64,000 bases of DNA. Source: Peribacillus sp044761665. GTDB lineage: Bacteria; Bacillota; Bacilli; Bacillales; DSM-1321. Where the stretch lies: NCBI RefSeq assembly GCF_044761665.1, contig NZ_JBIWCW010000003.1, positions 372,001 through 436,000 on the forward strand. Reading direction: 5' to 3'. Under the pieces are notes generated by a model that did not search any database, had not been told where the DNA came from, and saw nothing but the letters and a program-made list of their open reading frames with translations. Shown piece after piece: positions 32,786-42,798 of the stretch (within the stretch, counting starts at the first letter, position 1; each line of letters opens with the position of its first letter). The position numbers were made by a program, and so were the translations under genes.

Positions 32786-34294
32786 ATGTCTGAATATGTT
32801 TTGGAGTTAAAAGGAATCACAAAAAAATTCCCGGGGGTTACGGCCCTCGACCAGGTAGAATTCAAATTAAAACCTGGCGAAATTCATGCACTAATGGGTG
32901 AGAATGGAGCGGGAAAATCAACTTTCATTAAAGTTATAACCGGTGTACACGCTCCTGATGAAGGAGAAATGCTTTTAAATGGAAAAAGAATAGATTTCTC
33001 AAACCCAAGAGAAGCTCAAGCTGCTGGGATTGCAGCGATATATCAGCATGTTACTAATTACCCGGATTTATCCGTGACAGAAAACATCTTCATGGGGCAT
33101 GAAAAAATACAAAAGGGAACCCGGAGATTACTTTGGAAAGAGATGCATATTGAAGCAAAGAAGATTCTAGAACAATTGGGATCCAACATCGATCCGAAAA
33201 TGGAAATGAGTGCGTTGAGTGTAGCACAGCAACAAATCGTAGAAATCGCAAAAGCTATTTCCACCGAAGCAAAAATCATTATTATGGATGAACCAACCGC
33301 AGCCTTAACAGCAAGGGAAAGTGAAGAATTGTATAAAATTACGGAAAGCCTACGAGATCAAGGAAGCTCCATCATTTTTATTTCCCATCGGTTTGAGGAT
33401 ATGTACCGTCTGGCTAGTCAAGTAACTGTTTTCAGGGATTCGAAATATATCGGCTCATGGAAGGTTGATGAAATATCTAACGAAGATTTAATTGTAGCGA
33501 TGGTGGGAAGGAAAATCACTCAAGTATTCCCAATGAAGACAACGGAAATTCAGGAAGAGGTTTTTCGTGTGGAGGCACTTGGGAAAATTGGCTACTTTGC
33601 AGATATTTCATTTTCAGTTCATAAAGGCGAGATACTTGGCTTGACGGGTCTGGTTGGAGCAGGTCGTACCGAAGTGTGTCAGTCGCTCTTTGGAATTGAA
33701 CCGTTTGATACAGGAAAGGTCTTTCTGAAGCAAAGTGAAATTACCATTCAAAACCCGAAGGATGCTATGAAATTAGGAATTGGTTATCTTCCTGAGGATA
33801 GACAATTACAAGGGCTTGTTCTCGATTGGGGAATCGGGAAAAATATCACCCTTCCTGCATTAACAAGCCTCTCCAAGAATGGGTGGTTAGATGAAAAAAA
33901 GGAAGCAGAGGTCGCCAAAAGTCTAGCCGAAAAGGTACAAGTAAAAGCGAATAGCATTTTCGACCTAGCAAGATCGCTATCAGGCGGAAATCAACAAAAA
34001 GTAGCTGTTGCAAAATTATTAACAGCCAATCTGGATATCATTATTCTCGATGAACCGACCAAAGGAGTAGATGTGGGAGCTAAATCGGCTATCTATGACA
34101 TCATTAATGACTTAGCCGATCAAGGGTATGCCATTATCCTTGTTTCATCTGAAATGCCTGAAGTCCTAGGGATGTGTGATCGAATTGTAGTCATGAAAGA
34201 GGGAAGGATGACAAGAATCCTAGATAAAGAGGAGGCTACACAAGAGGTGATTCTTGAAGCGGCTATGGGCGGTCAAATATCCAGCGTAAGATGA
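32786..34294 (+). CDS. Sugar ABC transporter ATP-binding protein (RbsA/RhaT type, two ATPase domains)
   Basis: 503 residues from ATG 32786 (AGGAAGGTG upstream). Two ABC domains: the first has GENGAGKSTFIK, signature LSVAQQQIVEIAKA and IIIMDEPTAALT; the second has a degenerate Walker A (GLVGAGRTEV), signature LSGGNQQKVAVAK and IIILDEPTKGVDVG. This asymmetry is normal for the CUT2 (ribose/rhamnose) family. First gene of ATPase-permease-permease-binding protein, a CUT2 importer with two different permeases as in rhizobial rhaSTPQ. Rhamnose is inferred from the locus. Confidence 0.92.
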   Translation: MSEYVLELKGITKKFPGVTALDQVEFKLKPGEIHALMGENGAGKSTFIKVITGVHAPDEGEMLLNGKRIDFSNPREAQAAGIAAIYQHVTNYPDLSVTENIFMGHEKIQKGTRRLLWKEMHIEAKKILEQLGSNIDPKMEMSALSVAQQQIVEIAKAISTEAKIIIMDEPTAALTARESEELYKITESLRDQGSSIIFISHRFEDMYRLASQVTVFRDSKYIGSWKVDEISNEDLIVAMVGRKITQVFPMKTTEIQEEVFRVEALGKIGYFADISFSVHKGEILGLTGLVGAGRTEVCQSLFGIEPFDTGKVFLKQSEITIQNPKDAMKLGIGYLPEDRQLQGLVLDWGIGKNITLPALTSLSKNGWLDEKKEAEVAKSLAEKVQVKANSIFDLARSLSGGNQQKVAVAKLLTANLDIIILDEPTKGVDVGAKSAIYDIINDLADQGYAIILVSSEMPEVLGMCDRIVVMKEGRMTRILDKEEATQEVILEAAMGGQISSVR

Positions 34295-34324
34295 TGATTA
34301 TTAACAAGAAAAGAGGTGAGAAAC

Positions 34325-35362
34325 ATGCAAAATACGGTAGTCCGACAAACTGACAGTGGTCCACGATTGAATGAGAAGAAATCATTCCTTGCCAATTTAT
34401 CCAAATTCCGCGAATTAGGATTGCTGGGTTTCATTTTAGTCATTTCCGTTGTCGTTCAATTGAGGAATTCAAGCTTTCTCACGATAGAGAATATTACGGA
34501 TATGCTCACCAATACAGCGATTTTAAGTATCTTGGCTGTAGGAATGATGCTCGTGTTGGTAACACGGGGGATTGACTTATCAATAGGAGCTACATTGGCG
34601 TTGTCAGGAATGGTCGTGGCACAGGTTGTTAGTCATAATCCAGAATTGAATCCTCTACTTGCCATCGTATTAGGAATTGTCATCGGGATCTTTTGTGGTG
34701 GAATCATTGGAAGTTTGATTTCAGCGCTTGGAATTCTTCCTATTATTGCGACACTGGCAGCAATGTATATTTTTAGGGGATTGACGTTTACCATAAGTGA
34801 CGGTAAATGGATCAGCTCTTATCAAATGTCAGAAAGCTTTTTAAGGATCGGTACGGGTTCCTTCTTAGGAATCAGGTATTTGGTCGTGATTGCACTAATC
34901 ATTTATGCAGTCGCCTATTACTTTATTAATCATACTCGAACAGGCAGACAAATTTACGCGGTTGGGAGTAATCCTGATTCGGCAAAGGTCAGTGGTATCA
35001 GTGAAACCAAAATCCTTCTTTTAGTTTATTCGGTAATGGGGGGATTGGCTGGTCTTTCAGGTGTTTTATGGGTATCGAAATTTGCTTCGGCTCAAGGAGA
35101 TACGGCATCCGGTTATGAATTGAGTGTCATTGCAGCCTGTATATTAGGTGGTGTCAGCATTGCAGGTGGTTCGGGTAAACTTTCAGGCGTTATCCTTGGT
35201 GCCATTCTATTAGGAATTCTTGATAATGCACTACCACTCCTTAATGTTTTGCCTTTTTGGCAAACAGGAATTGAAGGTTTTATTATCCTCTTTGCAGTCA
35301 TCGTAAATACTCTTGTTAAGAGAAGTGTGGAGCGAAATAATCTCTTAAGGAGGAAAATATAG
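34325..35362 (+). CDS. Sugar ABC transporter permease 1 (CUT2, RhaP/Q-like)
   Basis: 345 residues from ATG 34325 (AAGAGGTG upstream, 6-base spacing). About eight to ten membrane helices. Family marks: MLVLVTRGIDLSIGATLALSGMV, TRTGRQIYAVGSNPDSAKVSGI and VIAACILGGVSIAGGSGKLSG. It pairs with the next permease to form the channel for the rhamnose-type sugar. Confidence 0.92.
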   Translation: MQNTVVRQTDSGPRLNEKKSFLANLSKFRELGLLGFILVISVVVQLRNSSFLTIENITDMLTNTAILSILAVGMMLVLVTRGIDLSIGATLALSGMVVAQVVSHNPELNPLLAIVLGIVIGIFCGGIIGSLISALGILPIIATLAAMYIFRGLTFTISDGKWISSYQMSESFLRIGTGSFLGIRYLVVIALIIYAVAYYFINHTRTGRQIYAVGSNPDSAKVSGISETKILLLVYSVMGGLAGLSGVLWVSKFASAQGDTASGYELSVIAACILGGVSIAGGSGKLSGVILGAILLGILDNALPLLNVLPFWQTGIEGFIILFAVIVNTLVKRSVERNNLLRRKI

Positions 35363-35366
35363 ACCT

Positions 35367-36404
35367 ATGGAGCAAAAAACGATAGTAAATGATGGATCTA
35401 TTAAAAGAGAGATTTTAAATAAAAAGACATTTTCTGTGAAAAGCTGTTTTTTACAGTGGGAATGGTTGCTCATCTTCATTCTTTTGCTGGTTTTAGTCAT
35501 CAATACAATCATCTCGCCATTTTTTTTGACGGGAGCTAGCCTGAGAGATGGGACCATGATTTTCTTGGATAAAGCATTTATGGTATTCCCGATGGCCCTA
35601 GTGATCATTCTTCGAGATATTGATATCTCGGTAGGTTCAACTGTTGCGCTATCTTCGGTTGTAATGGGTGTTCTTTTCAACAACATGGGACTCTCAATGG
35701 AATTATCGATGGTCGTTTGTTTATTAGTAGGGGCATTATGTGGATATATTAACGGACTGTTAATTGTGAAATTCAAAGAATTATCAGCCGTCATCGTCAC
35801 GCTCAGTACGATGATTCTATATAGAGGCATTGCTTATATCATCCTAGAGAATCAAGCGGTGGGGAATTTTCCAGAATGGTTTGGTTTTCTTGGCTGGGGC
35901 TACGTCTTTGGAATTCCTTTCATTCTCATTTTATTTATTGTATTAGCTGTCGCTTTCAGCTTGTTGCTTCACAAAACAACATTTGGCCGTCAAATCTATG
36001 CCATTGGAAATAATCCTGTGGCCAGTCGATATTCTGGGGTGAAAATCGACAAAATCAAAATAATTGTCTTCACTTTGACAGGATTGATGGCTGGTATTAC
36101 TGCACTCTTTTTATCTTCTAGAATGGGGAGCACAAGGCCCAATGTAGCTTCGGGATATGAGCTGGAAGTCATTGCGATGGTCGCTCTCGGTGGAATCAGT
36201 ACAGCAGGTGGAAAAGGTAAAATGCTGGGACCCGTTATCGCGGTGTTTATCATTGGATATTTACAATATGGGTTAGGGTTAATCAATATTTCATCCCAAA
36301 CTCTAATGATCATTATCGGTTTATTGCTAATATTCTCAGTCGCTGTTACAAGACTGGATGTTAAAAAGTATAAAACCGGTAAAAAGAAAAGAGAGGCTAA
36401 TTAG
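35367..36404 (+). CDS. Sugar ABC transporter permease 2 (CUT2, RhaP/Q-like)
   Basis: 345 residues, starting 5 bases after the first permease with AAGGAGG upstream. Same family marks: LVIILRDIDISVGSTVALSSVV, TTFGRQIYAIGNNPVASRYSGV and VIAMVALGGISTAGGKGKMLG. It is a diverged relative of the first permease, indicating a heterodimeric channel. Confidence 0.92.
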   Translation: MEQKTIVNDGSIKREILNKKTFSVKSCFLQWEWLLIFILLLVLVINTIISPFFLTGASLRDGTMIFLDKAFMVFPMALVIILRDIDISVGSTVALSSVVMGVLFNNMGLSMELSMVVCLLVGALCGYINGLLIVKFKELSAVIVTLSTMILYRGIAYIILENQAVGNFPEWFGFLGWGYVFGIPFILILFIVLAVAFSLLLHKTTFGRQIYAIGNNPVASRYSGVKIDKIKIIVFTLTGLMAGITALFLSSRMGSTRPNVASGYELEVIAMVALGGISTAGGKGKMLGPVIAVFIIGYLQYGLGLINISSQTLMIIIGLLLIFSVAVTRLDVKKYKTGKKKREAN

Positions 36405-36459
36405 GCTACATTACAGTATGTAACTGTATGTAAATAAAAAGAAAAAGGGGAATGAAAAC

Positions 36460-37500
36460 ATGAAAAAAATAGCTGGTTCTCTACTTTCTATTATTTTGTT
36501 TATAGCGATTTTGGCTGGATGCAGTCAATCAAGTCCAGAAACAAGTACAACAACATCGAGTGAAAAGGGCTCCAATACCCATGCTTTCATATTTAAAAAC
36601 ACAGGTAATCCATATGGCGAGAAAATGATGGAGGGTTTCGAAAAAGCCGTGAAAGAAAAGGGTGGAAAAGTCATTCTCCGTTCTCCTGATCAGCCGACTG
36701 CTGAAGGACAAATCCAAATCATTGAACAACTTATTACACAGAAAGTAAGTACGATTACGGTAGCGGGAAATGATGTTGATGCCCTTCAGCCTGTATTATC
36801 AAAAGCGATGAAGCAGGGGATTAAAGTATTGTCTGTCGATTCAGCGGTCAATGCGAAAAGTCGTATGGTCCACGTAAATCAGGCAAATCCTGAGCGTATA
36901 GGACAGGTGCAAATCGAAGCGGTTTCTGAAATGATTGATGGCAAAGGAGAGATTGCCATTCTAAGCGCTACATCCCAAGCCACAAATCAAAATACATGGA
37001 TTGATTTTATGAAAAAAGAATTAGAGAAACCAGAATATAAAAATATAAAACTTGTGAAAGTCGCCTATGGAGATGACCTTCGTGATAAAAGCGTTTCTGA
37101 AACGGAAGCTCTTTTAAAGTCTTATCCTGATCTTAAAGCCATCATTGCACCGACTACTGTAGGTATAGCCGCTGCGGGTAAAGTATTAACGGATAAGGGT
37201 CTAGCAGGTAAAGTGAAATTGACAGGACTTGGACTTCCGAGTGAGATGGCTTCCTATATTGAGAATGGCGTTTCGCCTTGGATGTACCTTTGGAATCCGA
37301 TTGATGTTGGGTATGTAGCAGGATTTACAGCCATTGCATTGGATGAAGAGAAAGTTAAAGGTGAAGTTGGGGAGAAATTTGAATCAGGAGATCTTGGAGA
37401 ACTGGAAATCGTCGAAGATGGTGATGGAACTCAAGTCATGCTAGGTGATCCATTCAAATTTGACAAAGAAAATATCGGGGAATGGAAAGATGTCTATTAA
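36460..37500 (+). CDS. Sugar-binding lipoprotein of the rhamnose-type importer (RhaS-like)
   Basis: 346 residues. Signal peptide with lipobox LAGC, then a Ser/Thr linker. The binding domain shows HAFIFKNTGNPYGEKMMEGFEKAV, QIQIIEQLITQKVSTITVAGND, VNQANPERIGQVQIEAVSEM and PTTVGIAAAGKVL, which follow the rhamnose/AI-2-like binding protein pattern. It delivers sugar to the two permeases. AAAAAGGGGAATG precedes the start. Same fold and length as the sensor-linked lipoprotein at 26057, so the locus has separate sugar receptors for sensing and uptake. Confidence 0.92.
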   Translation: MKKIAGSLLSIILFIAILAGCSQSSPETSTTTSSEKGSNTHAFIFKNTGNPYGEKMMEGFEKAVKEKGGKVILRSPDQPTAEGQIQIIEQLITQKVSTITVAGNDVDALQPVLSKAMKQGIKVLSVDSAVNAKSRMVHVNQANPERIGQVQIEAVSEMIDGKGEIAILSATSQATNQNTWIDFMKKELEKPEYKNIKLVKVAYGDDLRDKSVSETEALLKSYPDLKAIIAPTTVGIAAAGKVLTDKGLAGKVKLTGLGLPSEMASYIENGVSPWMYLWNPIDVGYVAGFTAIALDEEKVKGEVGEKFESGDLGELEIVEDGDGTQVMLGDPFKFDKENIGEWKDVY

Positions 37501-37560
37501 ATAAAAACACATGTGGCATATTGGTTAGTCACATTTAATATGCCTGCAGTATTATACGGA

Positions 37561-37597
37561 AACAGCCTTACCCAAATGAAGGGGCAAGGCTGTTTTT
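37561..37597. terminator. Bidirectional terminator between the ABC operon and rhaEW
   Basis: AACAGCCTTACCC pairs with GGGGCAAGGCTGTT followed by TTT. It lies between convergent transcription units. Confidence 0.8.
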
Positions 37598-37629
37598 CAT
37601 TGAATATGAGAATTAAATATAACTCCTTG

Positions 37630-39699
37630 TTATCTCGTGAAGGCGGCTGGAACTCCACCATCAACAGTTATCATACAACCTGTTGTTTTCTCTGCTTTAG
37701 ATGACGCAAAGAAAGTGATGGATTCGGCAATATCTTTTGGATAGATATTCACAAGTAATGTTGTGCGTTTACGATAATGGTCTTCTAATTGATCAGGGTC
37801 AATGCCGTAAGCGGAAGCTCGATCCTCACGCCATTTTGAACCCCAAATGGCGGATCCTTGAAGTACAGCGTCAGGTAGGACGGAATTTACGCGAATGCCG
37901 AACTCTCCACCTTCCGCAGCGATACAACGTGCTAGATGAGTTTCTAAGGCTTTAACTGAACTATAAGCAGCACTATTTTTACCAGCATATACCGAGTTTT
38001 TTGATCCAACAAAGACCATGTTTCCGCCAATGCCTTGTTGTTTCATTTGCTTGAATGCTTCACGGGCAACTAGGAAATATCCTGTACCTAAAACATTCAT
38101 ATTCAAGTTCCATTCGCTTAATGTTGTTTCATCAATTGGATTAGAGGTAGCAAGTCCCGCGTTATTAACGATTATATCTACACCGCCGAAGCTAAGGGCT
38201 GTTTGTGCGAATGCAGCACGAACTTCTTCTTCTTTCGTTACGTCCATTTTTAATGCGATTGAACGATTGGCACCATAGGTTGAATTAATTTCTGCAGCAA
38301 TTTTCTCTGCGCCTTCTAAGTTAAGGTCCGCTACTACAACATGTGCTCCTTCAGATACGAATTGGCGGCACGTTTCACTTCCTATTCCTCCAGCTCCGCC
38401 TGTAACGAAAGCAACTTTGCGCGAAAACTCGGCTTCAGCAGGGGCTAAAGAAAGCTTATATAATTCTAATGGCCAGTATTCGACATTATACGATTCATTT
38501 TCACTTAATGAAACGAATTTTCCAAGTGTCGTTGTGCCCTTCATGACAGAAATGGCGCGATGATATAGGGCCCCGCTTACTTGTGAGTTAGAGACATCTT
38601 TACCTGTATTAATCATGCCGATTCCTGGAATCAAGATGACGCGTGGTGCAGGTTCAACCATGCTATCACCTTCCTGTTTGTTTCTATCGAAATAAGCTCT
38701 GTATTCTTCTTTATAGTTTTCAATGCCAGCTTTAACGGCATCCACTAAATTTTTGACATCTTTTGATTCAGGATTCCATTCGATGAATAATGGTACCCGT
38801 TTCGTATGTACAAGGTGATCCGGGCAAGCCGCACCGATTTGAGAAATGCTTGCGGCATCATGACTATTCACGAATTGAAGGACATCATCACTGCGGTCGA
38901 AAGTTAACAACATTTTTTTCTCGTCACTGACTGCTCCTCGAATGACAGGCATGATCGAAGATAAGATCTCTTTTGCTTCGTCTTCCGAAAGCGTTTGGTA
39001 TTTAGGACCACCGAATACAGAAGCAACATCTATTTTCTCCTGAATGTATTGTTCCGCTTCATTAATGATTGATATGGTTTGGGCATAACTAGCTTCTGAA
39101 GTTTCGCCCCATGTTACCAAACCATGTTTCTCCATTAGTACGAGTTCAGCGTGAGGGTTGTTTCTGACTCCTTCCGCAATCAATTTAGATAAAGTAAAGC
39201 CTGGACGCACATAAGGAACCCAAACGAATCGATCTCCAAAAATTTCTTGGGCAATCTCTTTTCCATTGTCAGCACAACATATGCTGATGATGGAGTCGGG
39301 ATGAGTATGATCCACATGTTTGAAAGGTAAAAAGGCATGAAGAAGCGTTTCAATCGAAGCTCTTGGGTGTTTACTATCAATCATACAATGAGACAAATAC
39401 TCAACCATCTCTTCATCTGGCATTTCATCACGTTCAATCAATGGTTTAATATCCTCTAACCGCAAACCTGTAAAATTCTTCTTTTCCATTGTTGCTAGGT
39501 CAGAGCCACTTCCTTTAACCCACATGACCTCCACCTTACGTCCACGGAAATCCTGTATTGTTGTTTTGGTGGAAGTATTTCCACCACCCCAGTTGCATAC
39601 AGCACGATCTGATCCGATTAAGTTTGAACGATATACTAATTCTTCTACGCCATTAAGATTTTGTTCAGCATTTTTTGAATTCCATAAATTTTTTACCAT
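37630..39699 (-). CDS. rhaEW: Bifunctional rhamnulose-1-phosphate aldolase / L-lactaldehyde dehydrogenase
   Basis: 689 residues, exactly the YuxG/RhaEW size. Residues 1 to about 400 are a class II aldolase (RhaE/RhaD-like) with the zinc ligands in KHVDHTHPDS and a further His in MEKHGLVTWGE. Residues about 425-689 are a short-chain dehydrogenase with AFVTGGAGGIGS (NAD-binding), NNAGLATSNP and YSSVKALETH (catalytic Tyr/Lys). It splits L-rhamnulose 1-phosphate into DHAP and L-lactaldehyde, and oxidises the latter to lactate. Divergent from rhaB across a 369-base regulatory region. Confidence 0.95.
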   Translation of the reverse strand: MVKNLWNSKNAEQNLNGVEELVYRSNLIGSDRAVCNWGGGNTSTKTTIQDFRGRKVEVMWVKGSGSDLATMEKKNFTGLRLEDIKPLIERDEMPDEEMVEYLSHCMIDSKHPRASIETLLHAFLPFKHVDHTHPDSIISICCADNGKEIAQEIFGDRFVWVPYVRPGFTLSKLIAEGVRNNPHAELVLMEKHGLVTWGETSEASYAQTISIINEAEQYIQEKIDVASVFGGPKYQTLSEDEAKEILSSIMPVIRGAVSDEKKMLLTFDRSDDVLQFVNSHDAASISQIGAACPDHLVHTKRVPLFIEWNPESKDVKNLVDAVKAGIENYKEEYRAYFDRNKQEGDSMVEPAPRVILIPGIGMINTGKDVSNSQVSGALYHRAISVMKGTTTLGKFVSLSENESYNVEYWPLELYKLSLAPAEAEFSRKVAFVTGGAGGIGSETCRQFVSEGAHVVVADLNLEGAEKIAAEINSTYGANRSIALKMDVTKEEEVRAAFAQTALSFGGVDIIVNNAGLATSNPIDETTLSEWNLNMNVLGTGYFLVAREAFKQMKQQGIGGNMVFVGSKNSVYAGKNSAAYSSVKALETHLARCIAAEGGEFGIRVNSVLPDAVLQGSAIWGSKWREDRASAYGIDPDQLEDHYRKRTTLLVNIYPKDIAESITFFASSKAEKTTGCMITVDGGVPAAFTR

Positions 39700-39737
39700 T
39701 GAATTCCCTCCGTTATCATTTATCTTCTTTATTTATA

Positions 39738-39786
39738 TTTGTTTAATTCTGAATTTATTATATTATATCTTTGTTTGTTTTTGAAT
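39738..39786. promoter_or_regulatory. Tandem candidate RhaR sites in the rhaEW/rhaB intergenic region
   Basis: TTTGTTTAATTCTGAAT (39738-39754) and TTTGTTTGTTTTTGAAT (39770-39786) lie 32 bases apart, about three helical turns, just upstream of rhaEW. A near-identical copy stands before the DeoR-type regulator gene. The whole 39700-40068 gap is very AT-rich and holds no gene. Confidence 0.45.
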
Positions 39787-40068
39787 AGGGTTTTTGAATT
39801 TTATTGTATATGTTTGAATTAAGTTCGATATGCCTATTTAAAAGGTCGGCCAATTATTAAATGTTATAAATTAATCTTATAATTATAATGGCATATGAAG
39901 AAAAGTAATGAGATGGTCTAATTATTTGGTTTGTTATGGGTTAATGTATGATTATCAAAACAAATAGTGATTAAACAAAAAAAACTTCGTTGATTCATAT
40001 TTGTTTTTGTTGTATTATTTGTCTTAGTTAAAAAGTTAGAAAAATCAAAAAAGAAAGGAGTGGAGTTT

Positions 40069-41529
40069 TTGGTATATGTAGCAGTAGATATTGGAGCTTC
40101 AAGCGGAAGGCTTGTTATTGGTGATAGGAAGAACGAAAAATTAGAAACTATTGAAATACACCGTTTTGCAAACGGATTCACAAAGAATGATCATGATTTA
40201 CTGGTCTGGGACATTGAACATCTATTGAATGAAATAGTAAAAGGGTTAGAGAAAGTGAAGGTACTAGGTTATGAAACTTGTACGCTAGGAATAGATACTT
40301 GGGCTGTTGATTATGTTTTGGTGGATGATAATGGAGACTGTTTGCAAAAGCCGATTTCTTATCGTGATAGCAGGACTGAAAATACCATTGAAAAGATTAC
40401 GGAATCGATTTCAAAGGAAGAAATCTACAGCAAAACAGGTATACAGTTTTTACCGTTTAATACACTTTATCAATTTTATGAAGAAAATAAAGACATGTTA
40501 CATAGAACAAATAAGATTTTAATGATTCCTGATTATTTAGGTTTTGCATTAACAGGTAATGCTGCCAGTGACGTGACCAATCTTTCAACGACGCAAATGT
40601 TGAATTTCAAAACAAGGACTATAGATGAAGAGCTTCTTTATCTAGTTTCCTTGAAAAAAGAAAAATTCCCTGAACTCGTGGAACCTGGAACCATTTTGGG
40701 AGAGTTGAAGAAGAATCGTTTCCCTTCTTTCGATTTACCAGATTGCCAGGTCGTGACGGTAGCCACGCATGATACGGCATCTGCAGTGGTAGGGACTCCA
40801 GGTGAAGGTGAAGGTTGGGCATTTTTAAGCAGTGGGACTTGGTCGTTATTAGGAATGGAGAGTCCGGTACCTTATACGAATGATAAAGCTTTTCGTAATA
40901 ATTATACAAATGAGTGGGGTGCTTTTGGGACTACGAGGTTATTGAAGAACATTATGGGCTTATGGGTCATCCAAGAAGTCAGAAGGCATCTTATCCAGGA
41001 TTATAATTTTTCTCAATTTGTAGAAGAAGCACTAAAAGAAGAGAATTTTAAACAATTTATCGATTTTAACGACGACCGGTTTCTTAATCCCTCCAATATG
41101 ATCGAAGAAATACAAGGATATTGTCGGGAAACGAATCAGCCAATTCCGGTAACCGCTGGAGAATTGGCATGCTGTGTATTTAACAATTTGGCAATCATCT
41201 ATGCCATTGCCCTAGATGATTTAGAAAATATCACAGGAAAAACAATCGATCGTTTACATGTAGTCGGTGGGGGAGCCTACAACGACTTGTTAAATCAGTT
41301 AACAGCGGATATGAGTGGAAGAGTGGTTTATGCAGGGCCCATAGAAGCAACCGCTATAGGAAATTTGTTAATCCAGATGATTGCAAAAAAAGAAATTAAC
41401 GATTTAAAAGAAGGTCGCAAACTGGTAAGAGGCTCCTTCGACATTAAACAATATGTCCCAAGCAAAGTAGAGCGTAACACAATCATTAACAAATTTAAGG
41501 AGGTCATTAAATATGCACAACCAAATTAA
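40069..41529 (+). CDS. rhaB: Rhamnulokinase
   Basis: 486 residues from TTG 40069 (AAAGGAG 8 bases upstream; the GTG at 40060 overlaps that site). FGGY kinase of the RhaB type: VAVDIGASSGRLVIG at the start, GIDTWAVDYVLVD, PISYRDSRTEN, VATHDTASAVVGTP with the catalytic Asp, and LHVVGGGAYNDLLNQLTAD. It phosphorylates L-rhamnulose at O1. Overlaps rhaA by 17 bases, so translation is coupled. Confidence 0.95.
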   Translation: MVYVAVDIGASSGRLVIGDRKNEKLETIEIHRFANGFTKNDHDLLVWDIEHLLNEIVKGLEKVKVLGYETCTLGIDTWAVDYVLVDDNGDCLQKPISYRDSRTENTIEKITESISKEEIYSKTGIQFLPFNTLYQFYEENKDMLHRTNKILMIPDYLGFALTGNAASDVTNLSTTQMLNFKTRTIDEELLYLVSLKKEKFPELVEPGTILGELKKNRFPSFDLPDCQVVTVATHDTASAVVGTPGEGEGWAFLSSGTWSLLGMESPVPYTNDKAFRNNYTNEWGAFGTTRLLKNIMGLWVIQEVRRHLIQDYNFSQFVEEALKEENFKQFIDFNDDRFLNPSNMIEEIQGYCRETNQPIPVTAGELACCVFNNLAIIYAIALDDLENITGKTIDRLHVVGGGAYNDLLNQLTADMSGRVVYAGPIEATAIGNLLIQMIAKKEINDLKEGRKLVRGSFDIKQYVPSKVERNTIINKFKEVIKYAQPN

Positions 41530-42772
41530 ACGGGATTACGAGGCGGCTAGAGAACTGTATGCAAATCATAATATTGACACGGATGAAGTGTTAGAAAAGT
41601 TAACGAAAATTAAAATCTCCATGAATTGTTGGCAAGGAGACGATGTAAAAGGTTTTATCAATAAAGATCAAGGACTGACTGGAGGTATATCCGTAACAGG
41701 TAATTATCCCGGCGCAGCAAGAAACCCGGAAGAACTTAGAAAAGATTTAGAGAAAGCTTATTCATTGATTCCTGGAAAGCATAAGTTGAATTTACATGCC
41801 ATGTATACAGATACTGATGAAATAGTGGAATTGGATGAAATTGAACCACGTCATTACACGAAATGGGTGGAGTGGGCAAAAGGCCAAGGACTTGGTTTGG
41901 ATTTTAATCCTACATGCTTTTCCCACCCAAAATCCGAAGATGGTTTTACATTAAGTCATCCTGAGAAGGAAATTCGGGATTTTTGGATTGAGCATTGTAA
42001 GCGCTCCCGTAAAGTCGGGGAATATTTCGGGAAGGAAACGGGCCAACCATGTGTAACTAATTATTGGGTTCCAGATGGATTTAAAGATATACCAGTTGAC
42101 CGTCTGACACCAAGAAAACGTTTAGAAGAATCTTTGGATGAGATTTTTAAAGAAGCGATTGATCCTCAATATAATTTAGATGCAGTGGAGAGTAAGTTAT
42201 TTGGAATAGGCTCTGAAAGTTATGTTGTGGGTTCTCACGAGTTTTATATGGGGTATGGCTTAACGCGTAATAAATTGATTTGTCTTGACTCAGGCCATTT
42301 TCACCCGACTGAAACGGTTTCCAATAAGTTATCTTCCCTCTCATTATTCACTGAAGGACTACTGTTGCATGTGAGCCGTCCTGTTAGATGGGATAGTGAT
42401 CATGTTGTGACGCTCGATGATGAACTTCTTGAAATCGCCCGTGAATTGGTCACGCATAACCTGACTGAAAAAACTCATATTGGACTTGATTTCTTTGATG
42501 GCAGCATTAACCGCGTAGCAGCTTGGGTGATTGGTACACGTAATACGATTAAAGCACTCCTTCGCGCGTATTTACTTCCTATCGAGAAATTAAAAGCGGC
42601 TGAATTAGAGGGTGATTACACGACTCGTCTAGCATTGATGGAGGAATTCAAAATGTATCCATTTGGGGCGATTTGGGATTACTACTGCGCCACTCAAAAT
42701 GTTCCTGTACGTGAAGAATGGCTCGCGGAAGTAAAAGATTATGAAAAAACATTGTTAGTGGAAAGAGTATAA
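41513..42772 (+). CDS. rhaA: L-rhamnose isomerase
   Basis: 419 residues, the expected RhaA length. Typical segments: KISMNCWQGDDVKGF near residue 40, KLNLHAMYTDTDE, LDFNPTCFSHPKSEDGFTLSHP and LICLDSGHFHPTETV (metal and substrate ligands), and HIGLDFFDGSINRVAAWVIGTRN. It converts L-rhamnose to L-rhamnulose in the cytosol with Mn2+. ATG with GGAGG inside the rhaB end; rhaM follows after 26 bases. Confidence 0.97.
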   Translation: MHNQIKRDYEAARELYANHNIDTDEVLEKLTKIKISMNCWQGDDVKGFINKDQGLTGGISVTGNYPGAARNPEELRKDLEKAYSLIPGKHKLNLHAMYTDTDEIVELDEIEPRHYTKWVEWAKGQGLGLDFNPTCFSHPKSEDGFTLSHPEKEIRDFWIEHCKRSRKVGEYFGKETGQPCVTNYWVPDGFKDIPVDRLTPRKRLEESLDEIFKEAIDPQYNLDAVESKLFGIGSESYVVGSHEFYMGYGLTRNKLICLDSGHFHPTETVSNKLSSLSLFTEGLLLHVSRPVRWDSDHVVTLDDELLEIARELVTHNLTEKTHIGLDFFDGSINRVAAWVIGTRNTIKALLRAYLLPIEKLKAAELEGDYTTRLALMEEFKMYPFGAIWDYYCATQNVPVREEWLAEVKDYEKTLLVERV

Positions 42773-42798
42773 GTTTCAGTGACGAATGGGGGATGAGC

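Noticed and set aside
42000..42020. cre-like TTGTAAGCGCTCCC inside rhaA
   Set aside because: Deep in the coding sequence with mismatches on the right side; no nearby promoter. It could act as a roadblock but this cannot be supported.
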